Shown: positions 17,530 to 26,220 of the stretch, piece by piece | Numbering within the stretch: the stretch's first letter is position 1 | Layout of the letters: the number at the start of each line of letters is the position of its first letter | From: Pseudomonas sp. efr-133-TYG-5 | GTDB taxonomy: Bacteria; Pseudomonadota; Gammaproteobacteria; Pseudomonadales; Pseudomonadaceae | Direction: 5' to 3' | Assembly (NCBI RefSeq): GCF_030209175.1 | Contig: NZ_JARVSM010000001.1 | Span: forward strand, 2,418,001 to 2,482,000 | DNA length: 64,000 nucleotides | Made by a program: the position numbers and the translations under genes | Notes under the pieces: model-generated | What the model saw: the letters and a program-made list of their open reading frames with translations, nothing else | Databases searched by the model: none | Told to the model about the DNA's origin: nothing

Positions 17530-18897
17530 TTAGCGAACGCCCTCGGCGCGCAGCGCTGACGGCGTGTAGTCGGCCGCCTTGGCCTCGAAGCCGAATTCGA
17601 AGCTGTGCTTCTCTTCGTTTTTCATCCCCAGGGCGATGTAGCGGCCGGCGATGATGTCGTAGAGCGCTTCGAGGGTATAGGCCTGGGCCTGGTGATCGTA
17701 GTAGTACTGGGCATGCCCCTCGGCGACGCGCCACAACTGGCCGCGACCGTCGTAGTGGTCAGCCAGCGCCACCTGCCAGCTGTCCTCGTCGATGTACATG
17801 TGCCGCTTGGCATAGATGTGCCGCTCGCTCGGCTTGACCGTGCCGACCACCTCCCAGACCCGGTGCAGTTCATAGCGGGTCAGGTCCTGGTTGATGTGCC
17901 CGGCCTTGACGATGTCGTCGTACTTGAGGCTCGGCGAGTCGAGCTTGTAGCTGTTGTACGGAATGTACATTTCCTTCTTGCCGATCAGTTTCCAGTCGTA
18001 GCGATCCGGCGCACCGGAGAACATGTCGAAGTTGTCCGACGTGCGCAGGCCGTCGGCGGCGGTGCCCGGGCCGTCGTAGGCCACTTGCGGGGCGCGGCGC
18101 ACGCGGCGCTGGCCGGCGTTGTAGATCCACGCCAGGCGCGGTTCCTTGACCTGGTCGAGGGTTTCGTGGACCAGCAGCACGTTGCCGGCCAGGCGGGCCG
18201 GCGCGGTCACCGACTGTTTGAAGAACGTCAGCACGTTGGCGGCTTTTTCCGGATCGAGATCCTTCATCAGTTGCGGCACGGCGATCTCTTCCTCGAAGCG
18301 GATCGGCGTGTAGCTGCCGTTGGTCTGCGGCGTCACCTGGGTGATGATGCGGCGCAGATTGCCGCCGTGATAGCGGGTGATGTGGTTCCACAGCACCTCG
18401 ACGCCGTTCTTCGGAATCGGGAACGCGTAGTAGCGATTGCCGGTGAAGTTGGCCAGGCCGTTGCCGTCGTTGATGCTGGTCACGTTGAGTGCGCTGCGCT
18501 TGGCCGACTCGTAGATTTCCGCGGGTACGGCGACGGTGCGGTGGGTCGGATAGACCGGGATCTTGTAGGTTTCCGGGTAGCGCTTGAACATCGCCACCTG
18601 GCCGTCGGAGAGCTTGTCCTTGTACTTGTCGACGTTGGCCGCGGTGATGGTGAACAGCGGTTTTTCATTGGCGAACGGGTCGGCGAGGAAGCCCTTGCTG
18701 TCCACCGCCCCGGCATTTTTCGGGATGCCGCCGGTCCACGCCGGAATCGAGCCGTCGGCATTGCCGGCCTTCTCCGCGCCCAGCGGCGTGAGACTGGTGC
18801 CAAGCTTGTTGGCTTCTTCCGGCGACACCGCCGCGATCACGTTGGCGGCCAGCAGGCTGAGGGCCAGGGCACCGCATTGCAGAATCATTTTGCGCAT
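17530..18897 (-). CDS. DUF1329 family exported protein
   Basis: Exported protein of about 455 residues. A signal peptide (MRKMILQCGALALSLLAANV, cleaved after AIA near residue 23) precedes the DUF1329 region, with AWTGGIP, LVHETLDQVKEPRLAWIYNA and a C-terminal AGRYIALGM. DUF1329 proteins resemble LolA/LolB-type lipid-binding folds and nearly always accompany DUF1302 porin-like proteins, often with an RND pump of the MMPL type. Here the DUF1302 gene lies 23 bases upstream. I start at ATG 18897 with AAGG nine bases before it; the ATG three codons earlier abuts the same AAGG. Export or lipid handling at the outer membrane is inferred. Confidence 0.87.
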   Translation of the reverse strand: MRKMILQCGALALSLLAANVIAAVSPEEANKLGTSLTPLGAEKAGNADGSIPAWTGGIPKNAGAVDSKGFLADPFANEKPLFTITAANVDKYKDKLSDGQVAMFKRYPETYKIPVYPTHRTVAVPAEIYESAKRSALNVTSINDGNGLANFTGNRYYAFPIPKNGVEVLWNHITRYHGGNLRRIITQVTPQTNGSYTPIRFEEEIAVPQLMKDLDPEKAANVLTFFKQSVTAPARLAGNVLLVHETLDQVKEPRLAWIYNAGQRRVRRAPQVAYDGPGTAADGLRTSDNFDMFSGAPDRYDWKLIGKKEMYIPYNSYKLDSPSLKYDDIVKAGHINQDLTRYELHRVWEVVGTVKPSERHIYAKRHMYIDEDSWQVALADHYDGRGQLWRVAEGHAQYYYDHQAQAYTLEALYDIIAGRYIALGMKNEEKHSFEFGFEAKAADYTPSALRAEGVR

Positions 18898-18920
18898 TGG
18901 TTGCATCCTTCTCGGGCAGA

Positions 18921-20714
18921 TCAGAAGTTCACGCCGAAGCTCAGGGCGACGAAGTCACGGTCTTCGAGGACGTTGTAGTCGCCGCCGAAAAAGTCGGTGT
19001 AGCTGAGGCTCGCGGTGTAGGTATTGCGGTAATCGGCATCGACCCCGACGCTGATCGCCTTGGCGCCTTCGTTGAACAGGCCGTTGGGGCCGTAGCCGGC
19101 GACATCGTGGGACCAGGACAGGTTGGGCTTGAGGTTGATCCCGCCGATCACGTTGGCGTAATCGAGGATGGCCCGGGCGCGGTAGCCCCACGAGGTCGAG
19201 GTGACGAAGCCGTCGGTGTCACCGCCGAAACCGTATTGGCCGTACACCGAATCGCGGCCGTAGCGCAGCTTGCTGCGCGACTCCAGGCCACCGACCCGCA
19301 CCACCGCCGCTTCACCGACCACCGTCAGGCGTTCGGCACCCAGCACCTGGTCGAAGAAGTGCGTGAGGGTGCTCTGCACCTGGGTCACTTCCTTGCGCCG
19401 GTAGCCCTTGTTGTCGGCGCCGGGCGCGGTCACCAGTGGCGACGCCGCGCCGCCGGCGATCGGGTTGAGCAGGGCCAGGGTCAAGTCGTTGGTGTTGACC
19501 TGCACCGGAGCGTTGGGCCGGTAGCTGATTTCGCCGGTCCAGGCGGTGCCGGTGGGCAGCGTGGTGGAGAAGCTGGCGCCGTACAGACGAATGTCTTCGG
19601 GGTATTCGAGGTAGTACTGGCCGCGTCCGAGCATCACGCTCTGCGCCAGCCCGGCACCGCTGCCAGGGGCCAGGCCGTTGGCAATACCGACCATGCCCGG
19701 CAGGCTCGCCAGGGTCGACAGGCCGGCCGTGGTGGTGCCCACCGTCGGCGTGCGGCTGTGGTAGTTCATGAAGTACAGGCCGTACTCAGTGTCATCGCCG
19801 AGCCAGCGCAGCGCCGTGCCCCACTGGCCGGAATCCCGCGCATCGCGGTCGCCGCCCCGGGGCACGATGACGCCTTCGCGCGTCACCTGGATCGGCTGGC
19901 CAAACGCCGCCGCCAACGGTGCCAACGGCGCAATCGCCGGGCTGCCGACGGTGTAGCCGTTGTTGCAGCCGTCCGCCGCCACGTCGACGCCGAAGAAGGT
20001 GCCGCAGTTGTCGAGAACGGTCTGGTCCCACTCCAGCTGATAGAAGCCCTCGACGGTCAACTGATCGGTCAGGCCCTGGGAGGCGAACAGCATATTCACC
20101 GGAATCAGGCCTTCCTTGATCTCCGCGCCGGGCCGGCGGAATGCCGAGACGTCGATCGGGTTGATGCTGTTGATCGAGTTGCCGATGAAGGTGCTTTCAC
20201 CCCAGCTGACCACTTGCTTGCCGGCGCGCACGGTGCCCGGCAGGTCGGCGATGTTGTAGTTGTGATAGATGAAGGCGTCGAGAATCTGCGCGCCGGAGGA
20301 CTTCGCACCTTCCTTGCGGCCCTTGTCGCTGATCGGCTTGAACTCGCGGTCTTCATCCTTGAGTTCGAAGTCGTACCAGTACTTGCCGCGCACGAACACC
20401 CCGGTGTCGCCGTACTTCAATTCAAGGTCGTGGATACCCTTGAAGATCTTCGAGAACGTCTCGCCCTTCTTGAAATTCAGGCGCCCGTCATCACCGGTCG
20501 AAGACTGGCCCGTACCGCCATTGACCGTGCCGACCAGCGACTTGTCGGCATCGCGCATGCCCCAGCTGGCCCCGACCGACAGTGACGAATCGAACGTGCC
20601 TTCGATTTCGCCGATATTGAACGCAACCGCATGCGCCTGGGCACAGCAACCCAAGGCCACGGCAGCCGCCAGCGCCTGCGGTGTGAAGATGGCGCGCATT
20701 GTTGTTTTTGTCAT
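18921..20714 (-). CDS. DUF1302 family outer-membrane porin-like protein
   Basis: Exported protein of 597 residues with a signal peptide (MTKTTMRAIFTPQALAAAVA, cleavage after AHA near residue 29) and a beta-rich body ending in FVALSFGVNF, typical of an outer-membrane barrel with a terminal phenylalanine. FDSSLSVGASWGMRDADKSL after the signal peptide is characteristic of DUF1302. The start at ATG 20714 has GGGGAAG upstream. The longer open frame to 20933 is not supported. It is the first gene of a two-gene operon with DUF1329. No RND pump gene is present nearby, although one often accompanies this pair. Confidence 0.88.
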   Translation of the reverse strand: MTKTTMRAIFTPQALAAAVALGCCAQAHAVAFNIGEIEGTFDSSLSVGASWGMRDADKSLVGTVNGGTGQSSTGDDGRLNFKKGETFSKIFKGIHDLELKYGDTGVFVRGKYWYDFELKDEDREFKPISDKGRKEGAKSSGAQILDAFIYHNYNIADLPGTVRAGKQVVSWGESTFIGNSINSINPIDVSAFRRPGAEIKEGLIPVNMLFASQGLTDQLTVEGFYQLEWDQTVLDNCGTFFGVDVAADGCNNGYTVGSPAIAPLAPLAAAFGQPIQVTREGVIVPRGGDRDARDSGQWGTALRWLGDDTEYGLYFMNYHSRTPTVGTTTAGLSTLASLPGMVGIANGLAPGSGAGLAQSVMLGRGQYYLEYPEDIRLYGASFSTTLPTGTAWTGEISYRPNAPVQVNTNDLTLALLNPIAGGAASPLVTAPGADNKGYRRKEVTQVQSTLTHFFDQVLGAERLTVVGEAAVVRVGGLESRSKLRYGRDSVYGQYGFGGDTDGFVTSTSWGYRARAILDYANVIGGINLKPNLSWSHDVAGYGPNGLFNEGAKAISVGVDADYRNTYTASLSYTDFFGGDYNVLEDRDFVALSFGVNF

Positions 20715-21084
20715 GCGTCTTCCCCGGTGAGTGACAGAAGGCCCCACCCTACTGCCGCCGACGCGGGTCGATAAGCGCACCAAGGAGGTATTCGCGCTGT
20801 CGCTCGAAAGGATGAATGCCCGCACGGTACGGGGCCTGACGCCGGTCATGCACCAGCTGGATGAACGACAATCAGCGCAGCGCATGATGGCCACGCCGGG
20901 CAGCGCACTGTTACATGCCCCGTAACAGTGCATGTCCGGAATCGCTATTTTTCCTTGTGGCTCAAGCCCTTATTCTGAGCGGGCTGTCACGGCACACGCC
21001 GTCAGACAGGCAAGCACGGCGGCTGAACCTCGCAGTCGGTTGCCAAAGATTCGGATGAATCGACGCGTTCGGTTTATCGCCCCG

Positions 21085-21160
21085 CTGTTCACTGACGTTG
21101 ATTTGTAGCTCCTTGATCCAACGTCTTACCTTGGCCGCTGCGTTTGCAGCGGCCTTTTTT
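21085..21160 (+). ncRNA. Candidate small RNA ending in a strong terminator
   Basis: The gap 20715-21367 carries no gene on the plus strand, yet it contains a textbook transcript end. Upstream of the terminator is a 7-bp stem, GACGTTG (21094-21100) with CAACGTC (21119-21125), whose 18-base loop displays CUCCUU at 21109-21114, able to pair with Shine-Dalgarno sequences. A possible -10 element TTTATC lies at 21073-21078, giving a transcript of about 75 bases. The 5' end is a guess. I do not recognise a named family. The rest of the gap shows no feature. Confidence 0.5.
21133..21160 (+). terminator. Intrinsic terminator of the small-RNA candidate
   Basis: GGCCGCTGC and GCAGCGGCC form a perfect 9-bp GC-rich stem with loop GTTT, followed by six T. 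There is no plus-strand gene for more than 4 kb upstream of it, so it must end a non-coding or leader transcript. Confidence 0.88.
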
Positions 21161-21367
21161 ATGGGCGCGATTCGGCGGCGCTGGCCGGCTGCGCGGTAGC
21201 GACCACGGCACCGGCACGCCCGGCGAACAAATTCCAGGCCTACATAACTTGCCGAATGCGCCTACACGCTTCTGTAATTTTGCGAAGTCACCTGTCCATT
21301 AGGATCGATGCCTGGCCAGCCCTCTCACAGGGCCGGCTCGAACTTTATCCATTGGAAGGATTACCGC

Positions 21368-22135
21368 GTGAAGACCATCAACTACACCCCTTACCGCGCC
21401 AGCAAAAGCTTCAACAGCCGCGTGCGCTTTCTGATTTTCCACTACACCGCCGGCGGATTTGCCGGTTCGCTGGCGACCCTCACCGGCCCCAGCGCCAGCG
21501 CGCATTACCTGGTGCCGGACATCTCCGATCCGAGTTATCAACAGGCCGGTCATACCGCGCAGGAAGTCTTCAACCTGGTGGATGAAACCCAACGGGCCTG
21601 GCATGCGGGCGTCAGTCAGTGGGGCAATCGCAACAGCCTCAACGACACGTCCATCGGCGTGGAAATCGTCAACCGGGCGACCTTCAAGGACGGTGTGTTC
21701 AACTTCCCGCCGTATCACCCCGAACAGATCCGGGTGATCGGCGAACTGGCGTTGAACATCCTCGCGCGGTATCCCGATATCGGCCCGACCCAGGTCCTCG
21801 GCCATTCGGATATCGCCATCGGCCGCAAGAGCGATCCCGGGCCGATGTTTCCCTGGCAGGCGCTGTCTCTGCAAGGCATTGGCGCCTGGTATGAAGACGC
21901 CACTCGCGATGAGTTGTTGCAGGGCTACAACGCCTGCGGCATGCCGCCGCGCAGCGAACTGCTGAAGCTGTTCAAGGCCTACGGCTACGACACCTCGAAA
22001 GCCACTGACGATGCCGGCTATCGACAGTTGGTACGCGCCTTTCAGCTGCACTTTCGCCCGGAGAATTACGACGGCGAGATGGACGCACAGACGGCGGCGA
22101 ATCTCGCTGCGCTGGTCAGCAAATACTTTCCCTGA
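21368..22135 (+). CDS. ampDh3: N-acetylmuramoyl-L-alanine amidase, AmpDh3 type
   Basis: Zinc amidase of 255 residues that removes the peptide stem from anhydromuropeptides or peptidoglycan. The amidase_2 domain spans about 15-165, with zinc ligands in FLIFHYTA (His), RAWHAGVS and VLGHSDIAIGRKSDPG. A C-terminal peptidoglycan-binding domain spans 185-250. GTG 21368 has AAGGA eight bases upstream and matches the AmpDh3 N-terminus. No signal peptide is seen, unlike lipoprotein AmpDh2. P. aeruginosa AmpDh3 affects beta-lactamase induction and has been described as a type VI secreted effector. No secretion genes lie nearby here. Confidence 0.87.
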   Translation: MKTINYTPYRASKSFNSRVRFLIFHYTAGGFAGSLATLTGPSASAHYLVPDISDPSYQQAGHTAQEVFNLVDETQRAWHAGVSQWGNRNSLNDTSIGVEIVNRATFKDGVFNFPPYHPEQIRVIGELALNILARYPDIGPTQVLGHSDIAIGRKSDPGPMFPWQALSLQGIGAWYEDATRDELLQGYNACGMPPRSELLKLFKAYGYDTSKATDDAGYRQLVRAFQLHFRPENYDGEMDAQTAANLAALVSKYFP

Positions 22136-22178
22136 AGCCTGCAAGGCAAAGTCAGCCCGCTGACTTTGCCGCAAGGCG

Positions 22179-23090
22179 TCACAAGGAATACTTCTGCAGA
22201 TTCGCCATCATTTCCTTGAGCGCTTCGATGTTGTCCTGCGGATGCGCCGCGCCGTCGAAATCGCAGATCTGCTGCCAGTGCGCCGCGACATCTTCGGGGC
22301 TGAAACCGCTGCGCGGATCGAAGCCGGCGCCGAGGCTGCGCTCCCAGCGCACCTTGCCCATCCAGCCGCCACCGACTTCGAACAGGCCCGCGGTTTCCGC
22401 GCATTGCGCGCTGGCCAGATACACCACCAGCGGGCTGACCAGTTCCGGTTTCAGCTGCTCGAAGACTTGCGGCGGGATCAGGCCTTCAGTCATGCGCGTG
22501 CCGCCCGTGGGGGCGATGGCATTGACCAGGATGTTGTTCTTGCGTCCTTCGATGGCCAGGGTGCGGGTCAGGCCATACAAACCGAGCTTGGCCATGCCGT
22601 AGTTGGACTGGCCGAAGTTGCCGTAGATGCCCGAGGTCGACGCAGTAAAGATCACCCGCCCGTAGTTCTGCTCCCGCAGGTGCGGCCAGGCGGCGCGAGT
22701 CACTTTGTAGGCACCTTCGACGTGGACCCGGTAGACCAGGTCCCAGTCGGCGTCGTCCATCTTGTGGAAGGTCTTGTCGCGCAGGATCCCGGCGTTGTTG
22801 ACCACCACGTCGACCCGGCCGAACGCATCGAGGGCGTTCTGCACCAGTTTGTCGCCGTCGGTGACCGAGTCGTGGTTGGCTTCGGCGATACCGCCGGCGG
22901 CGCGAATTTCGGCGACCACGCGGTCGGCGGCAGAGGCGTTGGCGCCTTCGCCCTGAGTCGAGCCGCCGAGGTCGTTGACCAGCACTCTGGCGCCATGCCG
23001 GGCGAACAGCAGCGCATGGGCCCGGCCCAGACCACCGCCGGCTCCGGTGACGATCACGACTTTATCTTCGAAACGCACAGACTCATTCAT
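22179..23090 (-). CDS. SDR family oxidoreductase
   Basis: Short-chain dehydrogenase of 303 residues. The Rossmann motif is VTGAGGGLGRAHALLFARHG, followed by NNAG and the active site S-Y-x3-K in TASTSGIYGNFGQSNYGMAK. NDLGGSTQGEG after beta-2 is typical of the subgroup related to the dehydrogenase part of peroxisomal multifunctional enzyme type 2, and suggests NAD use on acyl-CoA or steroid-like substrates. ATG 23090 has GGAG upstream. The neighbouring hydrolase and aldolase genes on the same strand match the P. aeruginosa PA3427-PA3430 region. The substrate is unknown. Confidence 0.85.
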   Translation of the reverse strand: MNESVRFEDKVVIVTGAGGGLGRAHALLFARHGARVLVNDLGGSTQGEGANASAADRVVAEIRAAGGIAEANHDSVTDGDKLVQNALDAFGRVDVVVNNAGILRDKTFHKMDDADWDLVYRVHVEGAYKVTRAAWPHLREQNYGRVIFTASTSGIYGNFGQSNYGMAKLGLYGLTRTLAIEGRKNNILVNAIAPTGGTRMTEGLIPPQVFEQLKPELVSPLVVYLASAQCAETAGLFEVGGGWMGKVRWERSLGAGFDPRSGFSPEDVAAHWQQICDFDGAAHPQDNIEALKEMMANLQKYSL

Positions 23091-23246
23091 CGGGGAACTC
23101 CAGCAGGCCTGAGGGACAGTGCTCGGAGTGTCAGGCACGGCGCTTTCAGTCACAACGAACACGGCTGAGGCTGAATGGTGCGCGATAAGGCTGGGGGATG
23201 ATGAAGTGGCCCAGGCGACGATCGCAGCCCGCAGGCGGCGATCGTG

Positions 23247-24149
23247 TCAGGAGCAGGCCACCTTGCGCGGTGGCAGCACGAATTGATCGCGAAACTGCAA
23301 ATAATGCTTGAGCACCTGCACCGGCGCCTCGGTCTGCGGATAGTGGCCGATGCCTGGCAACAGCACGGTATCGGCGTCGGCAATCAGTTCGCGATAACGC
23401 TCGACCATGTGCACGCCGGAAATCGGATCGACCGCGCCATCGATGACCCGCAGCGGAATTTCGCCGCGCTGCATCGCGGCGACCCAGCGATCACGCTGGA
23501 CCCGACGCTCGGGGATGTAGGCGATCAGTTTGTGCAGGATCCGAGGTCCGCGGTTGCTGTCGATCAGGCTCCAGAAATCATCCAGTTCACTTTCGCTGGG
23601 ACCGGTGTCGGGGCCGAAAATCTGCCGGAAACTTTTCACCAGGCGATCGCGGCTGAAGGCGCGGCCGATCATCCAGCCCAGCGGGCTGAGCAACAATTTC
23701 TGCGTCAGCACCGGACGGTGGGTTTCGGGAAACAGCCCGCCGTTGAGGAACACGCAACTGGCGACATCGATCAGGCCGTCGTAGTGCCGGGCGAGCAGTT
23801 CCTGGGCGACGCTGTCGCCGTAGTCGTGGGCCAGCACATGCAGCGGCTGCTCGACCTGCAGGTGCGCGAGCAATGCCTGCTGCAGATCGGCCTGCTCGAG
23901 CAGGCTGTAATCGTGGTTCAGCGGTTTCGCCGAATCGCCGAAGCCGAGCATGTCGCAGGCAATCACCCGGTAGCGTTGCGCCAGTGGCTGCCACAGGTAG
24001 TGCCAGTCCCAACTGGCCGTCGGGAAGCCATGGATCAGCAGCAGCGGCTCGCCCTGCCCGGCCGTCCAGTAGCGGATCGCCTGGCCACGGAAGACAAACG
24101 TCTGGCCGCGCTTGCGCCAGACACTCAGAGGAATCTCGGAGAGCGGCAT
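23247..24149 (-). CDS. Alpha/beta hydrolase (epoxide hydrolase / haloalkane dehalogenase-like)
   Basis: Hydrolase of 300 residues with the alpha/beta fold: oxyanion motif LLLIHGFPTASWDW, nucleophile elbow AHDYGDS (aspartate as nucleophile, as in epoxide hydrolases and dehalogenases), acid residue near DGAVDPISG and catalytic His in LPGIGHYPQTE. No signal peptide. Its start codon overlaps the stop of the aldolase gene by one base, so the two are translationally coupled. In P. aeruginosa the equivalent gene is annotated as a probable epoxide hydrolase. The substrate cannot be read from the sequence. Confidence 0.84.
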   Translation of the reverse strand: MPLSEIPLSVWRKRGQTFVFRGQAIRYWTAGQGEPLLLIHGFPTASWDWHYLWQPLAQRYRVIACDMLGFGDSAKPLNHDYSLLEQADLQQALLAHLQVEQPLHVLAHDYGDSVAQELLARHYDGLIDVASCVFLNGGLFPETHRPVLTQKLLLSPLGWMIGRAFSRDRLVKSFRQIFGPDTGPSESELDDFWSLIDSNRGPRILHKLIAYIPERRVQRDRWVAAMQRGEIPLRVIDGAVDPISGVHMVERYRELIADADTVLLPGIGHYPQTEAPVQVLKHYLQFRDQFVLPPRKVACS

Positions 24150-24964
24150 TAGAGTCTGTACCCCCCGTCCTGTTTATCGAGCTTGCGCAGCAGCGCCGGC
24201 CAGGCCAGCGCGCCGCCCATGCCCTGGGCACTCTTGGTGACGCCGGCGATCATCGCCTTGGCGCCCGCCAGGATCTGCGGTTCGATGGCGATGAGTTCGG
24301 CACCGCCGGTTTGCGCCATCACCTGGATGTCGCAGGCCCGCTGGAAGGTGAACATCATCAGGAACGTGTCGGCGATGGTACCGCCGCAGGTCAGCAGACC
24401 GTGGTTGTGCAGCATGAGGAAATTGCAGTCGCCGAGGTCGGCCTGCAGGCGGGCCTTTTCCTCGTGGTTGAGTGCCACCCCTTCGTAGGCGTGATAGGCC
24501 AGGCTCGACAGCACGAACAGCGACTGCTGACTGATCGGCAACACCCCCTGTTTCTGCGCCGACACGGCGACACCGGAAGCGGTATGGGTGTGCAGCACAC
24601 ACGCCACATCGTGGCGCACTTCGTGCACCGCACTGTGAATGGTGTAGCCGGCAGGGTTGATCTCGTAGGGACTGTCCATCAGCTTGTTGCCGGCCTGATC
24701 GACCTTGACCAGGCTCGAAGCGCTGATCTCGTGAAACATCAGGCCGAACGGATTGATCAGGAAATCCTCGGTGCCGGGGACCTTGGCGGAAATGTGGGTG
24801 AAGATCAGGTCATCCCAGCCATGCAGCGCGACCAGGCGATAACAGGCGGCAAGATCGACCCGGGTCTGCCACTCCGCGGCACTGACCTGGTTTTTCACAT
24901 CGAGGGACGACTGGACGGGGGCTACGCTCACTGTATGCACCTCTGCGTTCTTGTTCTTGGGCAT
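24149..24964 (-). CDS. Class II aldolase/adducin family protein
   Basis: Protein of 271 residues with the class II aldolase/adducin fold. The zinc-binding histidines lie in VLHTHTASG and MLHNHGLLTCGG, plus a third toward the C-terminus. The N-terminal half has DLAACYRLVALHGWDDLIFT. Members cleave sugar phosphates such as fuculose-1-phosphate, but many bacterial versions have unknown substrates. It is the first gene of a pair with the alpha/beta hydrolase, overlapping by one base. The gap 24965-25062 before lrgB shows nothing clear. Confidence 0.84.
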   Translation of the reverse strand: MPKNKNAEVHTVSVAPVQSSLDVKNQVSAAEWQTRVDLAACYRLVALHGWDDLIFTHISAKVPGTEDFLINPFGLMFHEISASSLVKVDQAGNKLMDSPYEINPAGYTIHSAVHEVRHDVACVLHTHTASGVAVSAQKQGVLPISQQSLFVLSSLAYHAYEGVALNHEEKARLQADLGDCNFLMLHNHGLLTCGGTIADTFLMMFTFQRACDIQVMAQTGGAELIAIEPQILAGAKAMIAGVTKSAQGMGGALAWPALLRKLDKQDGGYRL

Positions 24965-25062
24965 GTGTCAGCAGTCTAGTCAGGCCCAGGAATTCACGTA
25001 GTTGCATTGGCAGCCAGCTTGATGACTGAACGAGTCAGCAGGGCAAACTCTTTGGATCCATG

Positions 25063-25749
25063 TCAAAGCATCGACGCCAACAAAGGCGCGGCAAACAGGT
25101 TGAGCAGCCCGGTCAGCACCATCACCAGGCCCGCGACCGAGCCCTCCTCGCCGCCGACTTCATGGGCCCGGCTGACCCCGGCACCGTGGGCGCCGACACC
25201 GAACAACGCACCTCGCGCCAGGGCACTGCGCAGCGGCAGCCACTTGAGCAGGACGCCACCGAGCATGGCGCCGAAGACCCCGGTGAACATCACGAACACC
25301 GCGGTCAGTTCCGGCACGCCGCCGAGATCCTGCGCCAGCGGCATGGCGAACGGAGTGGTGATCGAGCGCGGCAGCAGCGACAGCGTCACCGCGCTGTCCA
25401 GCGCCAGCAGCCTGGCCAGGCCGAACGAGGTGCCAACCGACGCCGCGCTGCCGGCAAGCATGCCCAACAGCAGCGCGGACCAATGCCGTACCAGCAGGCG
25501 CCGCTGCTGCCAGATCGGAACGGCAAACGCCACCGTCACCGGGCCCAGCACCTGCATCAGCCAATGAGTGTTGCTCGCGTATTCGGCGTAGGCGGTGTGC
25601 AGCGGCACCGCCACGGCCAGCAGCAGCGCCGGCACCAGGATCAGCGGCGACAGCAAGTAACGCCCGCTGCGCCGGTACAACCAGCGGCTGAACAGGTACG
25701 CCAGGAGGGTGAAGGTCAGCCAGAACATCGGCATCAGCTCAAGCTTCAC
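25063..25749 (-). CDS. lrgB: LrgB/CidB family membrane protein
   Basis: Membrane protein of 228 residues with about six to seven hydrophobic helices. LMQVLGPVTVAFAVPIWQQR and SLLPRSITTPFAMPLA are typical of the LrgB/CidB family, and the C-terminus has LFGVGAHGAGVSRAHEVGGE. These proteins pair with holin-like LrgA/CidA and are linked to murein hydrolase control and, in some bacteria, to organic-acid transport. The start overlaps the end of lrgA by 11 bases, showing translational coupling. A LysR regulator is divergent from the pair. Confidence 0.88.
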   Translation of the reverse strand: MKLELMPMFWLTFTLLAYLFSRWLYRRSGRYLLSPLILVPALLLAVAVPLHTAYAEYASNTHWLMQVLGPVTVAFAVPIWQQRRLLVRHWSALLLGMLAGSAASVGTSFGLARLLALDSAVTLSLLPRSITTPFAMPLAQDLGGVPELTAVFVMFTGVFGAMLGGVLLKWLPLRSALARGALFGVGAHGAGVSRAHEVGGEEGSVAGLVMVLTGLLNLFAAPLLASML

Positions 25750-26125
25750 GGGACCGCCTCAGGCGCACCGCCAGTTCCACGGTGAACGCCGTCACCAGCA
25801 TCACCATCAGGGTGCTGGCGGCGATCACCAGCATGATCCGCCAGCCGTCATTGCGCAGCAGCGCGCCGTAATCCAGCAGGCTCATCAGTGCCGGAATAAA
25901 GAACAGCAGCATCTCCGCCATCAACAGTCCGGCGCCCAGTTGCAACGCTGCCGGTTTGACCCAGCCTGCGGCGAACGCCAGCAACAACAGCGCCATGCCG
26001 ATCACCCCGCCGGGGATCGGCCACGCCAGCCACGCGGACAGCTGGCAGCCGAACAGATACAGGCCGAGCAGCACGGCCAGTTCGCTGCACAGGCGGGACA
26101 GATGTTTGAGCATTGAGGGTTTCAT
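25739..26125 (-). CDS. lrgA: Holin-like LrgA/CidA family protein
   Basis: Inner-membrane protein of 128 residues with four hydrophobic helices. LAWPIPGGVIGMALLLLAFA holds the conserved P-x-P-G-x-x-x-G-M core of the LrgA/CidA family, and EMLLFFIPALMSLLDYG is also family-typical. ATG 26125 follows GGAG; the longer open frame to 26200 would run into the promoter region. It is the first gene of lrgA-lrgB. The 95-base gap to the divergent LysR gene holds a short palindrome that may be the operator. Confidence 0.87.
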   Translation of the reverse strand: MKPSMLKHLSRLCSELAVLLGLYLFGCQLSAWLAWPIPGGVIGMALLLLAFAAGWVKPAALQLGAGLLMAEMLLFFIPALMSLLDYGALLRNDGWRIMLVIAASTLMVMLVTAFTVELAVRLRRSREA

Positions 26126-26198
26126 TACGGACTCCAGACAGGCGTCCATTTTACGAAGCGACCTGCTATCTCCGAAGCGAATTGTTAGACTCGCAGCC

Positions 26199-26213
26199 AT
26201 TCCAATCTGGAAT
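26199..26213. promoter_or_regulatory. LysR-type operator candidate
   Basis: ATTCCA and TGGAAT form a perfect 6-bp inverted repeat with spacer ATC, fitting the T-N11-A LysR pattern. It lies eight bases before the LysR start in the lrgA/LysR divergent gap. A direct repeat CGAAGCGA also occurs in this gap. Which one the regulator binds is unknown. Confidence 0.45.
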
Positions 26214-26220
26214 CATCACC

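Noticed and set aside
18921..20933. N-terminal extension of the DUF1302 protein to 20933
   Set aside because: The signal peptide begins at 20714 behind GGGGAAG; the extra 73 residues precede a signal sequence and look random.
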